A stretch of 64,000 nt of DNA, taken from NCBI GenBank assembly GCA_034666985.1, contig JAXDKS010000066.1:39499-103498 (forward strand), in the 5' to 3' direction. Numbering within the stretch: the first letter of the stretch is position 1; each line of letters starts with the position of its first letter. The notes below the pieces were generated by a model. That model was not told the DNA's origin, did no database searches, and saw nothing but the letters and a program-made list of their open reading frames with translations. Of the stretch, positions 41,028-49,317 are shown piece by piece. The position numbers were made by a program, and so were the translations under genes. This DNA is from DATARR01 sp034666985. Lineage in GTDB: Bacteria > Acidobacteriota > Thermoanaerobaculia > Multivoradales > UBA5704.

Positions 41028-43583
41028 CTATTTCGCCACCACGCCCCTGAACCCCCGCCCGATCAGGGTGGCGATGTCGCCCAGGACGCGGGGGAGGGTG
41101 AGGCCGCCGGGGCAGGCGAGGTAGCGGGGCTCCCAGACGGGCTCGAATTTGTCTTTATATTGACGCAGCCCCTGGAAGTTGTAGAAGTGCTCGCCGTGGC
41201 GGAAGACCAGGGCTCCCAGACGGCTCCACAGGGGCGCGATGGTCCGCCGCTCGAGGCCTGCGAACGGTGCCATCCCGAGGTTGAACCAGCGGTAACCCTG
41301 CTCCTTGCCATAGAGCATCAGCTCCACGAAGAGGTAGTCCATCAATCCCGTCGGCGCGCTGGCGGTGTGGCGCATCAGGTCGATGGAGATCTCTTCGTTG
41401 CCGCTCCCGCGCCAGATGTTGGCGAAGGCCACGATCCGGTCGTCTTGATAGATCAGGGCCATGGGGAAGTGGCGCAGGTAGTCGAGGTTGAAGTAGCCGA
41501 GGGAGAACGCCTTCTCCCGGGTGTTCTTGTGCTCCAGCCATTCATCTGAGATCCGCTCCAGCTCCGGCAGCAGGGCCGCGGCCTGCTCGACGGGGACGAC
41601 CTCGAAACGGCAGCCCTCTTCGATGCAGTGACGCTGGGCCCAGCGCAGCTTCTTGCGGCTCCTCCCGTCCAGCGAGAAGGTGGGCAGCGGCACCCGCGCC
41701 TCCTCGCCCAGCTTGATCAGCATCAGGCCGAGGTCGGCATAGAGGTGGAGGGTCCGGTCGCTGACCTGATAGAAGCAGGTCCAGCCGTCGTGGCGATCCA
41801 CCAGCTCGCGGAACTTCCAGACCAGCTCCGCCCGCTCGCGGTCGGGACCGACGGGATCGCCCATCGACACCCAGCTCTTGCGCTCGACGTCGAACATCAC
41901 GAACGCCTTGTCCGACTCATGGAAGAGGAGCTGCTTGTCGCCGATCAGGGCGAGCCAGGCGTAGGTGCGGGGATAGGCGGCGGCGATGGCGGCGGCCTTC
42001 TCCAGCTCCTCTTCGCTGGGTTTCGACGGCTCGGGAGGCGCCGGCCGCATCAGGCGGCTCACGGCAACTCCCAGGGCCACGGCCGCCACTCCCACGGAGG
42101 CGCGCAGGAAGCGCGGAGCGTTGCCGAAGAAGGTGAAGTGCCACCACAGGTCGTGCGAGTAGTCGACGTGCTTGTAGGCGAAGAAGCCGAGCCAGAAGGA
42201 GCCCAGGAGCACGACGGCGATGGCCAGGCTCCAGCCGGGCGTGAACGGCTCGGCGGTGAGCGACGCCTTGCGGTAGAAGTGGCGGCGGCACGGCAGCAGG
42301 GCCGCCAGCATGATGGCGAGGACCGTGGCCTCCTCATAGTCGAGGCCCTTGGCCAGGGAGAGCACGATGCCGCTCGCCAGCAGACCGACGGTGAGCTGGT
42401 AAGCGGCGTCCAGCCGGCGCTGGAGGCCGATGGCGAGGAACAGCAGCAGCACCCCGGCCAGGCTGCCCAGGAAGTGGGAGATCTCGATCACCGACAGCGG
42501 CAGGAAGTCCTTGAGCCAGGAGAGGCGGGTGTGGACGGCCGGCGTCGCTCCCGAGACGAGGAGGATGGCCCCGCCCAGGAAGGTGGTGACGGCGAGGATC
42601 TGCGGCACCACGTCGGGAGCACGGCTACCGAAGAGGCGGGCGAGGCGGCCCACCTGCTCGCGCCGCCGTACGACTTCATAGACCCCCAGCGACGACGCGG
42701 CCAGCAACAGCGGCATGAAGTAGTAGACGGCGCGATAGGCCACCATCGCCGCCAGCAACTCGGGGCGCGGCAGCTCGGGGGGGAGCAGCAGCACCATCAT
42801 GGTCTCGAAGACTCCCAGGCCGCCCGGCACGTGGCTCAGCAGCCCCGCGATCTGGGCGAAGAGGAAGATGCCCAGGAAGTGGAGGAAGGTGATGTGCCAC
42901 CCTGGAGGCAGCAGGGCGTAGAGCACCGCCCCGGCCAGCGACCAGTCCGTGGCGGCGATGCCGATCTGGCCCATGGCCATCTGCGGCCAGGGGATGGCGA
43001 GCTCCATCCCCTTGATCACCACCGGCCGCCGCCGCACCATCGTGGTGATCAGATAGGCTGCCACGATCCCCAGGAACAGGGCGCCGACCGGCCGCGCGCC
43101 GGCCATGGGCAGGTGCAGCCGCTCCGGCACGGCGATGGGCTCCAGCAGGAACGCCACCCCCGAGAGGCTGAGGAAGCCGAGCCAGAAGGTGGCGTAGGAG
43201 AACATCACGATGCGGGCGATGTCCAGGGCCGTGACTCCCCAGCCCGAGTAGAGGCGCGCCCGCAGCGGCGTGCCGGTGAAGAGCGGCATGCCCAGGGTGT
43301 TGCTGAAGGCATAGCCGGTGAACGAGGCCAGGGCGATCTTCTTGTAGGCGACCTTCTTGCCTACGTAGCGGATGGCCAGGGTGTCGTAGCCGGTGAGGGC
43401 CAGGTAGCCCGCGAGGGTGAAGCTCACGGCGAGCGCCACCCGGCTGGCCGGGAGCTGCTCGAAGAAGGCGACGACGTCGCGGTAGTGGAAATTCGCGAGC
43501 TCGCCATGCAGCAGCCACAGGGCCAGGCCGAAGAAGCCCAGGCTGAGGAAGGGCGTCAGCTTGGCGAGGGAGATCTTTTTCAT
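41028..43583 (-). CDS. mprF: Phosphatidylglycerol lysyltransferase/flippase MprF-like
   Basis: 851 aa from the ATG at 43583, which gives the normal MKKISLAKLTPFLSLGFF start. The N-terminal two-thirds hold about 14 hydrophobic segments, including the flippase part (GYAFSNTLGMPLFTGTPLRARLY, HVPGGLGVFETMM). The C-terminal 330 residues are the cytosolic aminoacyltransferase with GNAT-like fold (WVSMGDPVGP, FSLGYFNLDYLRHFP, DLMRHTASAPTGLMDYLFVELM, YRWFNLGMAPFAGL). MprF transfers an amino acid from tRNA to phosphatidylglycerol and flips it, lowering surface charge and sensitivity to cationic peptides. The amino acid used (Lys, Ala or Arg) cannot be told from this sequence. Confidence 0.9.
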   Translation of the reverse strand: MKKISLAKLTPFLSLGFFGLALWLLHGELANFHYRDVVAFFEQLPASRVALAVSFTLAGYLALTGYDTLAIRYVGKKVAYKKIALASFTGYAFSNTLGMPLFTGTPLRARLYSGWGVTALDIARIVMFSYATFWLGFLSLSGVAFLLEPIAVPERLHLPMAGARPVGALFLGIVAAYLITTMVRRRPVVIKGMELAIPWPQMAMGQIGIAATDWSLAGAVLYALLPPGWHITFLHFLGIFLFAQIAGLLSHVPGGLGVFETMMVLLLPPELPRPELLAAMVAYRAVYYFMPLLLAASSLGVYEVVRRREQVGRLARLFGSRAPDVVPQILAVTTFLGGAILLVSGATPAVHTRLSWLKDFLPLSVIEISHFLGSLAGVLLLFLAIGLQRRLDAAYQLTVGLLASGIVLSLAKGLDYEEATVLAIMLAALLPCRRHFYRKASLTAEPFTPGWSLAIAVVLLGSFWLGFFAYKHVDYSHDLWWHFTFFGNAPRFLRASVGVAAVALGVAVSRLMRPAPPEPSKPSEEELEKAAAIAAAYPRTYAWLALIGDKQLLFHESDKAFVMFDVERKSWVSMGDPVGPDRERAELVWKFRELVDRHDGWTCFYQVSDRTLHLYADLGLMLIKLGEEARVPLPTFSLDGRSRKKLRWAQRHCIEEGCRFEVVPVEQAAALLPELERISDEWLEHKNTREKAFSLGYFNLDYLRHFPMALIYQDDRIVAFANIWRGSGNEEISIDLMRHTASAPTGLMDYLFVELMLYGKEQGYRWFNLGMAPFAGLERRTIAPLWSRLGALVFRHGEHFYNFQGLRQYKDKFEPVWEPRYLACPGGLTLPRVLGDIATLIGRGFRGVVAK

Positions 43584-43910
43584 CGAGGTCCTGAATCCAG
43601 CCCCCACCCAAGACCCTCATCACCCCGGCCCTCTTCTCCCGTCCCCTCCCAACCCCCCTCACCGGGAGAAGAGGGAGACCAGCAAGATTCCCCGTAGGGT
43701 GCGCTGTGCGCACCAGGAACAGTGAATGTGCGCACAGCGCACCCTACGGCAAGACCGCTCGCAGGCATACCCCTCTCCCGGGGAGGGGGATGGGGTGGTC
43801 GGGAGAGGGGGTAGGGGGTGAGGGCGGGCGGGGGAAGCTCTGAGGCAAAGTCAGCGCCTGTGCCCCCGGTTGGGGTGAGGTGGCCCGGGCGAGGATGCGT
43901 GGACACGATT
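43584..43910. other. Intergenic region upstream of mprF with low-complexity and inverted repeats
   Basis: 327 nt without a gene, between mprF (start) and corA (end). It contains C/T-rich then G-rich low-complexity tracts. An inverted repeat CCCTCTTCTCCCG/CGGGAGAAGAGGG at 43629-43641 and 43663-43675 is followed by the long palindrome at 43692-43749. The mprF promoter must lie here but no -35/-10 pair stands out. Confidence 0.55.
43692..43749. repeat. Long palindromic intergenic repeat, copy 1
   Basis: Two perfectly complementary 22-nt arms (43692-43713 and 43728-43749), starting CCGTAGGGTGCGCTGTGCGC, enclose a 14-nt loop. The arm core GTAGGGTGCGCTGTGCGCAC is identical in copies at 49233-49294 and 57351-57406, while loops and outermost bases differ but stay paired. 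This is a dispersed REP/MITE-like family. Confidence 0.85.
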
Positions 43911-44987
43911 TCAGAACCAGCCTTTGCGGCGGAAGTAGACCACCAGCGATCCGGCGACGGCCGCCATCAGCGTCAGGACCGCGGGATAACCCCAGGGCTT
44001 CGCCAGCTCCGGCATGTGCTGGAAGTTCATGCCGTAGATCCCCGCGATGAAGTTCAGGGGGATGAAGATGGTGGAGATGATGGTGAGCACCTTCATCACT
44101 TCGTTGAGCCGGTTGCTGGTGCTGGAGAGATAGACGTCCAGCATCCCCGTCGCCAGGTCGCGGTAGGTCTCGATCATGTCGATCACCTGGATGGTGTGAT
44201 CATAGCAGTCCCGCAGGAATACCCGGGTCTCGGGGGTGATGAGGTGCGCCTCTTCCCGCTGCAGGCTGTTGATGACCTCCCGCTCGGGCCAGGCGGCGCG
44301 GCGCACCATCAGCAGCTCGCGCTTGATGCGGTGGATCTCGTTGAGGATGGCCGGCTCCGGCCGCAGCACCACCTCGTCCTCCAGCTCCTCGATGCGCTCG
44401 CCGTAGGTCTCCAGCACGGGGAAGAACTCGTCGATCAGGGCATCGATGAGGGTATAGAGGAGGTAGTCGGGGCCCATCTTCCGGATCTGCCCCTTGTCCT
44501 GACGGATGCGCTCGCGCACGGTCTCGAAGGAGTCGCCCGCCACCTCCTGCAGGGTGATGATGTAGCCGCCGGCGAGGAAGAAGCTGATCTGCTCCATCTG
44601 CAGCTCCTCCCCCTCCTTGCGGTTCAGCGACTTCATCACCAGGAAGTGATACTTGCCGTAATCCTCCAGCTTCGGCCGCTGGCCGCAGTTGAGGACGTCC
44701 TCCAAGGTGAGAGGGTGGAAGCCGAAGTGCTGGCCCAGCTTCTCGAGCATTGGCACGTCGCTCAGGCCGTCGATGTTGATCCAGGTCACGGTCGGCTTGT
44801 CGCGGTAGGGGAAGACCTCCTCGATGGTGGCGGGCTCCAGCTCCTCGCAGTGGTCGGGGCCGTAGTCGAGGATCCGGATGCGGACCGGACCCGATTCGCT
44901 CGGATCCCGCGGGACCAGCGTGCCGGGAGCGGTGCCCGGTGGGTGATACCGCTTGCCGACCTGTATCCTCCGGCCCTGGGTGAGCAT
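43911..44987 (-). CDS. corA: CorA-family magnesium/divalent cation transporter
   Basis: 358 aa, ATG at 44987 with an AGGAGGCG ribosome-binding site. A large acidic cytoplasmic domain (TVTWINIDGLSDVPMLEKLGQHFGFHPLTLED) and the long helical stalk precede two C-terminal membrane helices. The pore motif GMN (YGMNFQHMPEL) ends the first of these. CorA forms a pentameric Mg2+ channel. It is the second Mg transporter within 5 kb, after mgtE. The length and motifs are complete. Confidence 0.93.
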   Translation of the reverse strand: MLTQGRRIQVGKRYHPPGTAPGTLVPRDPSESGPVRIRILDYGPDHCEELEPATIEEVFPYRDKPTVTWINIDGLSDVPMLEKLGQHFGFHPLTLEDVLNCGQRPKLEDYGKYHFLVMKSLNRKEGEELQMEQISFFLAGGYIITLQEVAGDSFETVRERIRQDKGQIRKMGPDYLLYTLIDALIDEFFPVLETYGERIEELEDEVVLRPEPAILNEIHRIKRELLMVRRAAWPEREVINSLQREEAHLITPETRVFLRDCYDHTIQVIDMIETYRDLATGMLDVYLSSTSNRLNEVMKVLTIISTIFIPLNFIAGIYGMNFQHMPELAKPWGYPAVLTLMAAVAGSLVVYFRRKGWF

Positions 44988-45057
44988 GACGCCTCCTGGC
45001 CCGCTTGAAGGGGCGGACGTGTGGCGAGAGTATCTTAGAGGAGGTCTGGAGTGCTGG

Positions 45058-45315
45058 TCAGCCCAGCCGCTCGCGCACCAGCCGGTCGAACGCCTGGCGC
45101 AGCGCTTCGAGGCGGCCCAGCTTGCTGGCGTCGTCGGGGTCGACCTCCAGCGGCCAGTCGAAGTCCACGCCGTCGATTACCCGGGCTCGCCAGATCTTCT
45201 TCTTGGGGTCCCAGGACCCCTCGGGGTCACCGATCAGGTCCCAGCCGGTGGGCAGGTAGCTGCGGATCTCGGTCTCGGTGTAGGCGAGAGGGGCGGTCGG
45301 GGTCGTGGTTTTCAT
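45058..45315 (-). CDS. Small hypothetical protein
   Basis: 85 aa from the ATG at 45315; an ATG 9 nt further upstream at 45324 is an alternative. The sequence is acidic and Trp-rich (SYLPTGWDLIGDPEGSWDPKKKIWRARVIDGVDFDWPLEVDPDDASKLG), followed by a helix (LEALRQAFDRLVRERLG). It is not recognised and has no signal peptide. It stands alone between corA and the divergent acyl-CoA dehydrogenase gene, whose upstream region it shares. Confidence 0.6.
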   Translation of the reverse strand: MKTTTPTAPLAYTETEIRSYLPTGWDLIGDPEGSWDPKKKIWRARVIDGVDFDWPLEVDPDDASKLGRLEALRQAFDRLVRERLG

Positions 45316-45439
45316 GGCGGCCATGGCGGCGGAGATTGTGCCTCAAACGGGGGGGATTGAGAAGCGGGCGGCGGGTTGTTACGATCCGGGGGCCGGTCGC
45401 ACGCTGGCCGAAGTCACCTGCCTCTCGAAAAGGAAAGCC

Positions 45440-46585
45440 ATGAAGATCGAGCTCAACGACGAGCAGAAGCTGCTGCAAGAGACCGTCCGCCGGTTCGCCG
45501 AGGAGGTGGTCAAGCCGCGGGCCAAGGAGATCGACGAGACGGGCGAGTTCCCCCGCTCCTTCTTCGATCAGGCGGGCGAGCTGGGCCTCGCCGGGGTGGC
45601 CGTGCCCGAGGAGTATGGCGGCGCCGGCATGGACACCATCTCCTACTGCGTGGTCATCGAAGAGATCTCCCGGATGTGCGCCACCTCGGGCGTCATCCTG
45701 TCGGTCAACAACTCCCTGGTCTGCGATCCGCTGCTGAAGTTCGGCACCGAGGAGCAGAAGCAGGAGTTCCTCGCCCCCTTGGCCGCCGGCCAGAAGCTCG
45801 GCTGCTTCGCCTTGACCGAGCCCGGCGCCGGCAGCGATCCGGCCGGCCTGCGCACCACCGCCCGGCGCGACGGCGACGACTACGTCCTCAACGGCAACAA
45901 GGTGTTCATCACCAACGGCACGGACGCCGACGTCGCCCTGGTCTTCGCCAGCATCGACCTGTCGCTGAAGCACAAGGGGATCACCTGCTTCATCGTGCCC
46001 GCCGACACGCCGGGCTACAGCCACGGCACCCACGAGTTCAAGCTGGGCGTCAACGCCTCGGGCACCACCGAGCTGGCGTTCGAGAACATGCGGATCCCGG
46101 CGCGCTGGCGTCTGGGCGGGGACGGCGACGGCTTCAAGGTCGCCATGGCCACCCTCGACGGCGGCCGCATCGGCATCGCCGCCCAGGCCATCGGCATCGC
46201 CCAGGCGGCCTTCGAGGAGGCCCTGGCCTACTCGCAGCAGCGCGAGCAGTTCAATCAGCACCTCTCGGACTTCCAGGCCATCCAGTTCTACCTGGCGGAC
46301 ATGTCGACCGAGCTCGACGCCGCCCGCCTCCTCACCTGGAAGGCGGCGTGGGCCAAGGAGAACGCCAAGCGCTACACCCTGGAGGCCGCGCAGGCCAAGC
46401 TCTACGCTTCGGAGATGGCGCAGCGGGTCACCAACAAGGCGCTGCAGATCCATGGCGGCTATGGCTACACCAAGGAATACAACGTCGAGCGCTACTTCCG
46501 CGACGCCCGCATCACCGAGATCTATGAGGGCACGAGCGAGGTCCAGAAGATGGTGATCGCCGACTGGGTCCTCAACAAGGCCTAG
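45440..46585 (+). CDS. Acyl-CoA dehydrogenase (short-chain type)
   Basis: 381 aa; ATG at 45440 behind AAAAGGAAAG. The family blocks are present: the N-terminal helix domain (EQKLLQETVRRFAEEVVKPRAKEIDETGEFP), the FAD and substrate loop CFALTEPGAGSDPAGLRTTA, and the C-terminal GYGYTKEYNVERYFRDARITEIYEGTSEVQKMVIA with the catalytic base Glu in YEGTSE. It oxidises acyl-CoA to trans-2-enoyl-CoA, passing electrons to ETF. The pattern is close to butyryl-CoA dehydrogenases. A second family member follows after 14 nt. Confidence 0.93.
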   Translation: MKIELNDEQKLLQETVRRFAEEVVKPRAKEIDETGEFPRSFFDQAGELGLAGVAVPEEYGGAGMDTISYCVVIEEISRMCATSGVILSVNNSLVCDPLLKFGTEEQKQEFLAPLAAGQKLGCFALTEPGAGSDPAGLRTTARRDGDDYVLNGNKVFITNGTDADVALVFASIDLSLKHKGITCFIVPADTPGYSHGTHEFKLGVNASGTTELAFENMRIPARWRLGGDGDGFKVAMATLDGGRIGIAAQAIGIAQAAFEEALAYSQQREQFNQHLSDFQAIQFYLADMSTELDAARLLTWKAAWAKENAKRYTLEAAQAKLYASEMAQRVTNKALQIHGGYGYTKEYNVERYFRDARITEIYEGTSEVQKMVIADWVLNKA

Positions 46586-46599
46586 AGGAGAGGAGCGTC

Positions 46600-47793
46600 A
46601 TGGCCGTTCTCACCGAGCCCAAGCCCGAAACCATGCCCGAAGTCGCCGCCGGCGTCGACTTCTCCTTCACCGGGGATCAGGAGCTGCTGCGCGACGAGGT
46701 GCGGCGGTTCGCCGAGGAGCGCATCCGTCCTGGAGTGGCGGAGCGGGACCGCGAGCATCGCTTCCCGCTCGACATCTTCAAGGAGATGGGGGAGATGGGC
46801 CTGCTCGGCATGCTGGTGCCGGAGGAGTATGGCGGCGCGGGCATGGACACCCTCTCCTACCTCCTGGCCCTGGAGGAGATCTCGCGGGTGGATCCGGCCG
46901 TGGCCGTGACCATGAGCGTCACCAACTCGGTGTGCTGCTGGCCCATCGTCCGCTTCGGCAGCGAGGCGCTGAAGCGCAAGGTATTGCCGTCGCTCGCGAC
47001 CGGCGAGACCCTCGGCGGCTTCGGCCTCACCGAGCCCGGCGCGGGAAGCGATGCCGGGAGCCTGCGCACCACGGCCCGCCGGGATGGGGACATCTGGGTG
47101 CTCAACGGCGAGAAGGCGTGGATCACCAACGCCGGCTTCGCGGGCTGGTACGTGGTGGTGGCGCGGACGGACCCGCAGGCGGGGAAGCGGGGTCTCTCGG
47201 CCTTCGTGATTCCCGGCGATGCGCCGGGCTTCTCCGTCGGCCCGCCCGAGGAGAAGCTGGGGCTCAAGGCCTCGCGCACGGCGCAGATCTTCTTCGCGGA
47301 CTGCCGGGTGCCGGCTGAGAATCTCCTGGGGGCCGAGGGGCAGGGGTTGAAGATCGCCCTCGCCACCCTCGACCACTCCCGGCTGGGGATCGCCGCCCAG
47401 TCGGTGGGCATCCATCAGCGGGCCTTGGAGCTGGCGGTGGCCTACGCGAAGGATCGGGTGCAGTTCGGCGTGCCCATCGCCCAGCATCAGGCCATCCAGT
47501 TCAAGCTCGCGCAGATGGCGACCGACCTCGCCGCCTCCCGATCCCTCATGTGGTACGGCGCCACCCAGGAGCACTCCTCCCAGGCCGGGCGACTGAGCGC
47601 GCAGGCCAAGGTCTTCGCCTCCGAAGCTGCCAACCGCGCCTGCCAGGAGAGCATCCAGATCCACGGCGGCAACGGCTTCCACGACGACTACGAGATCTCC
47701 CGCCTCTATCGCGACGTGCGCGTGACCACCATCTACGAAGGTACCAGCGAGATGCAGAGGATGGTGATCGCGCGGAGTCTGTTGAGGGGGTAG
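46600..47793 (+). CDS. Acyl-CoA dehydrogenase (second copy)
   Basis: 397 aa; ATG at 46600, 14 nt after the previous stop with GAGGAGAGGAG upstream. It has a 20-residue extension before the usual helix domain, the loop GFGLTEPGAGSDAGSLRTTA, and the C-terminal GGNGFHDDYEISRLYRDVRVTTIYEGTSEMQRMVIARSL with the catalytic Glu in YEGTSE. It differs from copy 1 in the substrate-pocket region, suggesting another chain length or branched substrate. Both form one operon for fatty-acid or amino-acid catabolism. Confidence 0.92.
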   Translation: MAVLTEPKPETMPEVAAGVDFSFTGDQELLRDEVRRFAEERIRPGVAERDREHRFPLDIFKEMGEMGLLGMLVPEEYGGAGMDTLSYLLALEEISRVDPAVAVTMSVTNSVCCWPIVRFGSEALKRKVLPSLATGETLGGFGLTEPGAGSDAGSLRTTARRDGDIWVLNGEKAWITNAGFAGWYVVVARTDPQAGKRGLSAFVIPGDAPGFSVGPPEEKLGLKASRTAQIFFADCRVPAENLLGAEGQGLKIALATLDHSRLGIAAQSVGIHQRALELAVAYAKDRVQFGVPIAQHQAIQFKLAQMATDLAASRSLMWYGATQEHSSQAGRLSAQAKVFASEAANRACQESIQIHGGNGFHDDYEISRLYRDVRVTTIYEGTSEMQRMVIARSLLRG

Positions 47794-47822
47794 GGCTGGG
47801 AGCGTAAACCCAACGCAACCGG

Positions 47823-47828
47823 TATACT
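47823..47828 (+). promoter_or_regulatory. -10-like box of rmuC (leaderless candidate)
   Basis: TATACT lies 8 nt before the rmuC ATG, and no Shine-Dalgarno is present in between. Transcription would begin at or next to the start codon. No good -35 is seen. Confidence 0.4.
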
Positions 47829-47836
47829 GACGGGGC

Positions 47837-49114
47837 ATGGACAGCCCCGCCGTCCTGTTCCTCACCCTCCTGGCCTTCGGCCTGGGAATCGCCGCCGCCT
47901 GGCTGCTCGGGCGGCTGCGGCTCCAGGCCGAGGTGGTCCGCCTGCGCACCCTGCTCGATGCCGAACGGCAGGCCGCCGGCGAGAAGCTGCGGCTCCTGAA
48001 CGAGGCCGAGGCCAAGCTCTCGGACGCCTTCAAGGCCCTCTCCGCCGAGGCGCTGAAGAGCAACAACGAGAGCTTTCTCCACCTCGCGAAGTCCGCGCTC
48101 GGAACCTTTCAGGAGACTGCGCGCGGCGATCTTGAAAAGCGCCAGCAGGCTATCGGCGAGTTGGTGAAGCCACTGCGCGAGTCGCTCGACAAGGTGGACC
48201 AGAAGATCCAGGAGATCGAGACCGCCCGTGCCGTGGCCTACTCGAGCCTCACCGACCATCTGAAGGGGCTGGCCGGAGCCCAGGCCAACCTGGAGCGGGA
48301 GACGACCCGGCTGGTGGGCGCCCTGCGCAACTCGGGGACGCGCGGACGCTGGGGGGAGATCCAGCTCCAGCGGGTGGTGGAGATGGCGGGGATGGTGGCC
48401 TACTGCGACTTCGCCGTCCAGGCCACCGTCACCACGGAGGACGGCCGCCAGCGTCCCGATCTCGTGGTGCGCCTGCCCAATCAGAAGAACATCGTCATCG
48501 ACGCCAAGGCCCCGCTCGACGCCTATCTCGACGCCCTCGACGCGGTCGACGAGGACGGCCGCAAGGCCAAGCTCCGGGACCATGCGCGGCAGATCCGCAG
48601 CCACCTCACCAAGCTGGCGGCGAAGAACTACTGGGCCCAGTTCGAGCCGGCGCCGGAGCTCGTCATCCTCTTCCTGCCGGGGGAGACCTTCTTCAGCGCC
48701 GCCCTGGAGGCTGACCCGAGCCTGATCGAGCATGGCGTGGAGCAGCGGGTGATCCTGGCGACCCCCACCACCCTCATCGCCCTGCTGCGCGCCGTGGCCT
48801 ACGGCTGGCGCCAATCGCAGGTGGAGGAGAACGCGAAGCAGATCAGCGAGCTCGGCAAGACCCTCTACGAGCGCCTGCGGACCTTCGCCAGCCACCTGGG
48901 GGGGATGGGGAAGAGCCTCGGCCAGAGCGTGGACGCCTACAACAAGGCCGTGGGCTCCCTCGAGCAGCGAGTCCTGCCCGCCGCCCGCCGCTTCAAGGAG
49001 ATGGGAGCGGCGGGAGGAGACGAGATCGAGAACTTGGAGATCGTGGACAAGGTGACGCGGGGAGTGGAGGACGGGGAGACGGGAGAGGAGCTGATGGGGG
49101 AGGGGGTGTCGTAG
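47837..49114 (+). CDS. rmuC: DNA recombination protein RmuC
   Basis: 425 aa. An N-terminal membrane helix (PAVLFLTLLAFGLGIAAAWLLG) is followed by a coiled coil and the RmuC nuclease-like core. Core motifs are GTRGRWGEIQLQRVVEMAGM, the acidic DLVVRLPNQKNIVIDAKAPLDAY (PD-(D/E)xK-like) and FLPGETFFSAALEADPSLIE. RmuC limits inversions at short inverted repeats and contributes to genome integrity. It may be relevant that long palindromes lie just downstream. A TATACT box 8 nt before the ATG, with no Shine-Dalgarno, suggests a leaderless mRNA. Confidence 0.92.
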   Translation: MDSPAVLFLTLLAFGLGIAAAWLLGRLRLQAEVVRLRTLLDAERQAAGEKLRLLNEAEAKLSDAFKALSAEALKSNNESFLHLAKSALGTFQETARGDLEKRQQAIGELVKPLRESLDKVDQKIQEIETARAVAYSSLTDHLKGLAGAQANLERETTRLVGALRNSGTRGRWGEIQLQRVVEMAGMVAYCDFAVQATVTTEDGRQRPDLVVRLPNQKNIVIDAKAPLDAYLDALDAVDEDGRKAKLRDHARQIRSHLTKLAAKNYWAQFEPAPELVILFLPGETFFSAALEADPSLIEHGVEQRVILATPTTLIALLRAVAYGWRQSQVEENAKQISELGKTLYERLRTFASHLGGMGKSLGQSVDAYNKAVGSLEQRVLPAARRFKEMGAAGGDEIENLEIVDKVTRGVEDGETGEELMGEGVS

Positions 49115-49135
49115 AGGAAAGGACAAACAGGGACG

Positions 49136-49195
49136 AACAGGGACGAACACGGGCTGTCCAGGAAAAGTCCGTGTCGGTCCGTGTTCGTCCCTGTT
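49136..49195. terminator. Inverted repeat downstream of rmuC (possible terminator)
   Basis: A perfect 17-nt inverted repeat, AACAGGGACGAACACGG (49136-49152) and its complement (49179-49195), encloses a 26-nt loop. Direct repeats of the unit GGGACGAACA lead into the left arm. There is no T-tract, so intrinsic termination is uncertain. Confidence 0.45.
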
Positions 49196-49232
49196 CTGTC
49201 CGTGAAAGTCCTTCCTGCGCATTGCCCCGCTG

Positions 49233-49294
49233 CCTTGTAGGGTGCGCTGTGCGCACCATCACCGTTCATGGTGCGCACAGCGCACCCTACAAGG
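49233..49294. repeat. Long palindromic intergenic repeat, copy 2
   Basis: Perfectly complementary 27-nt arms (49233-49259 and 49268-49294) enclose an 8-nt loop, the longest of three related palindromes. The core is the same GTAGGGTGCGCTGTGCGCAC as copy 1. The outer CCTT/AAGG bases differ from copies 1 and 3 but pair, so structure is kept while sequence varies. It sits between the convergent rmuC and PPIase genes. Confidence 0.87.
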
Positions 49295-49317
49295 CTTTTC
49301 TGCCGCGCAGGCCCCCC

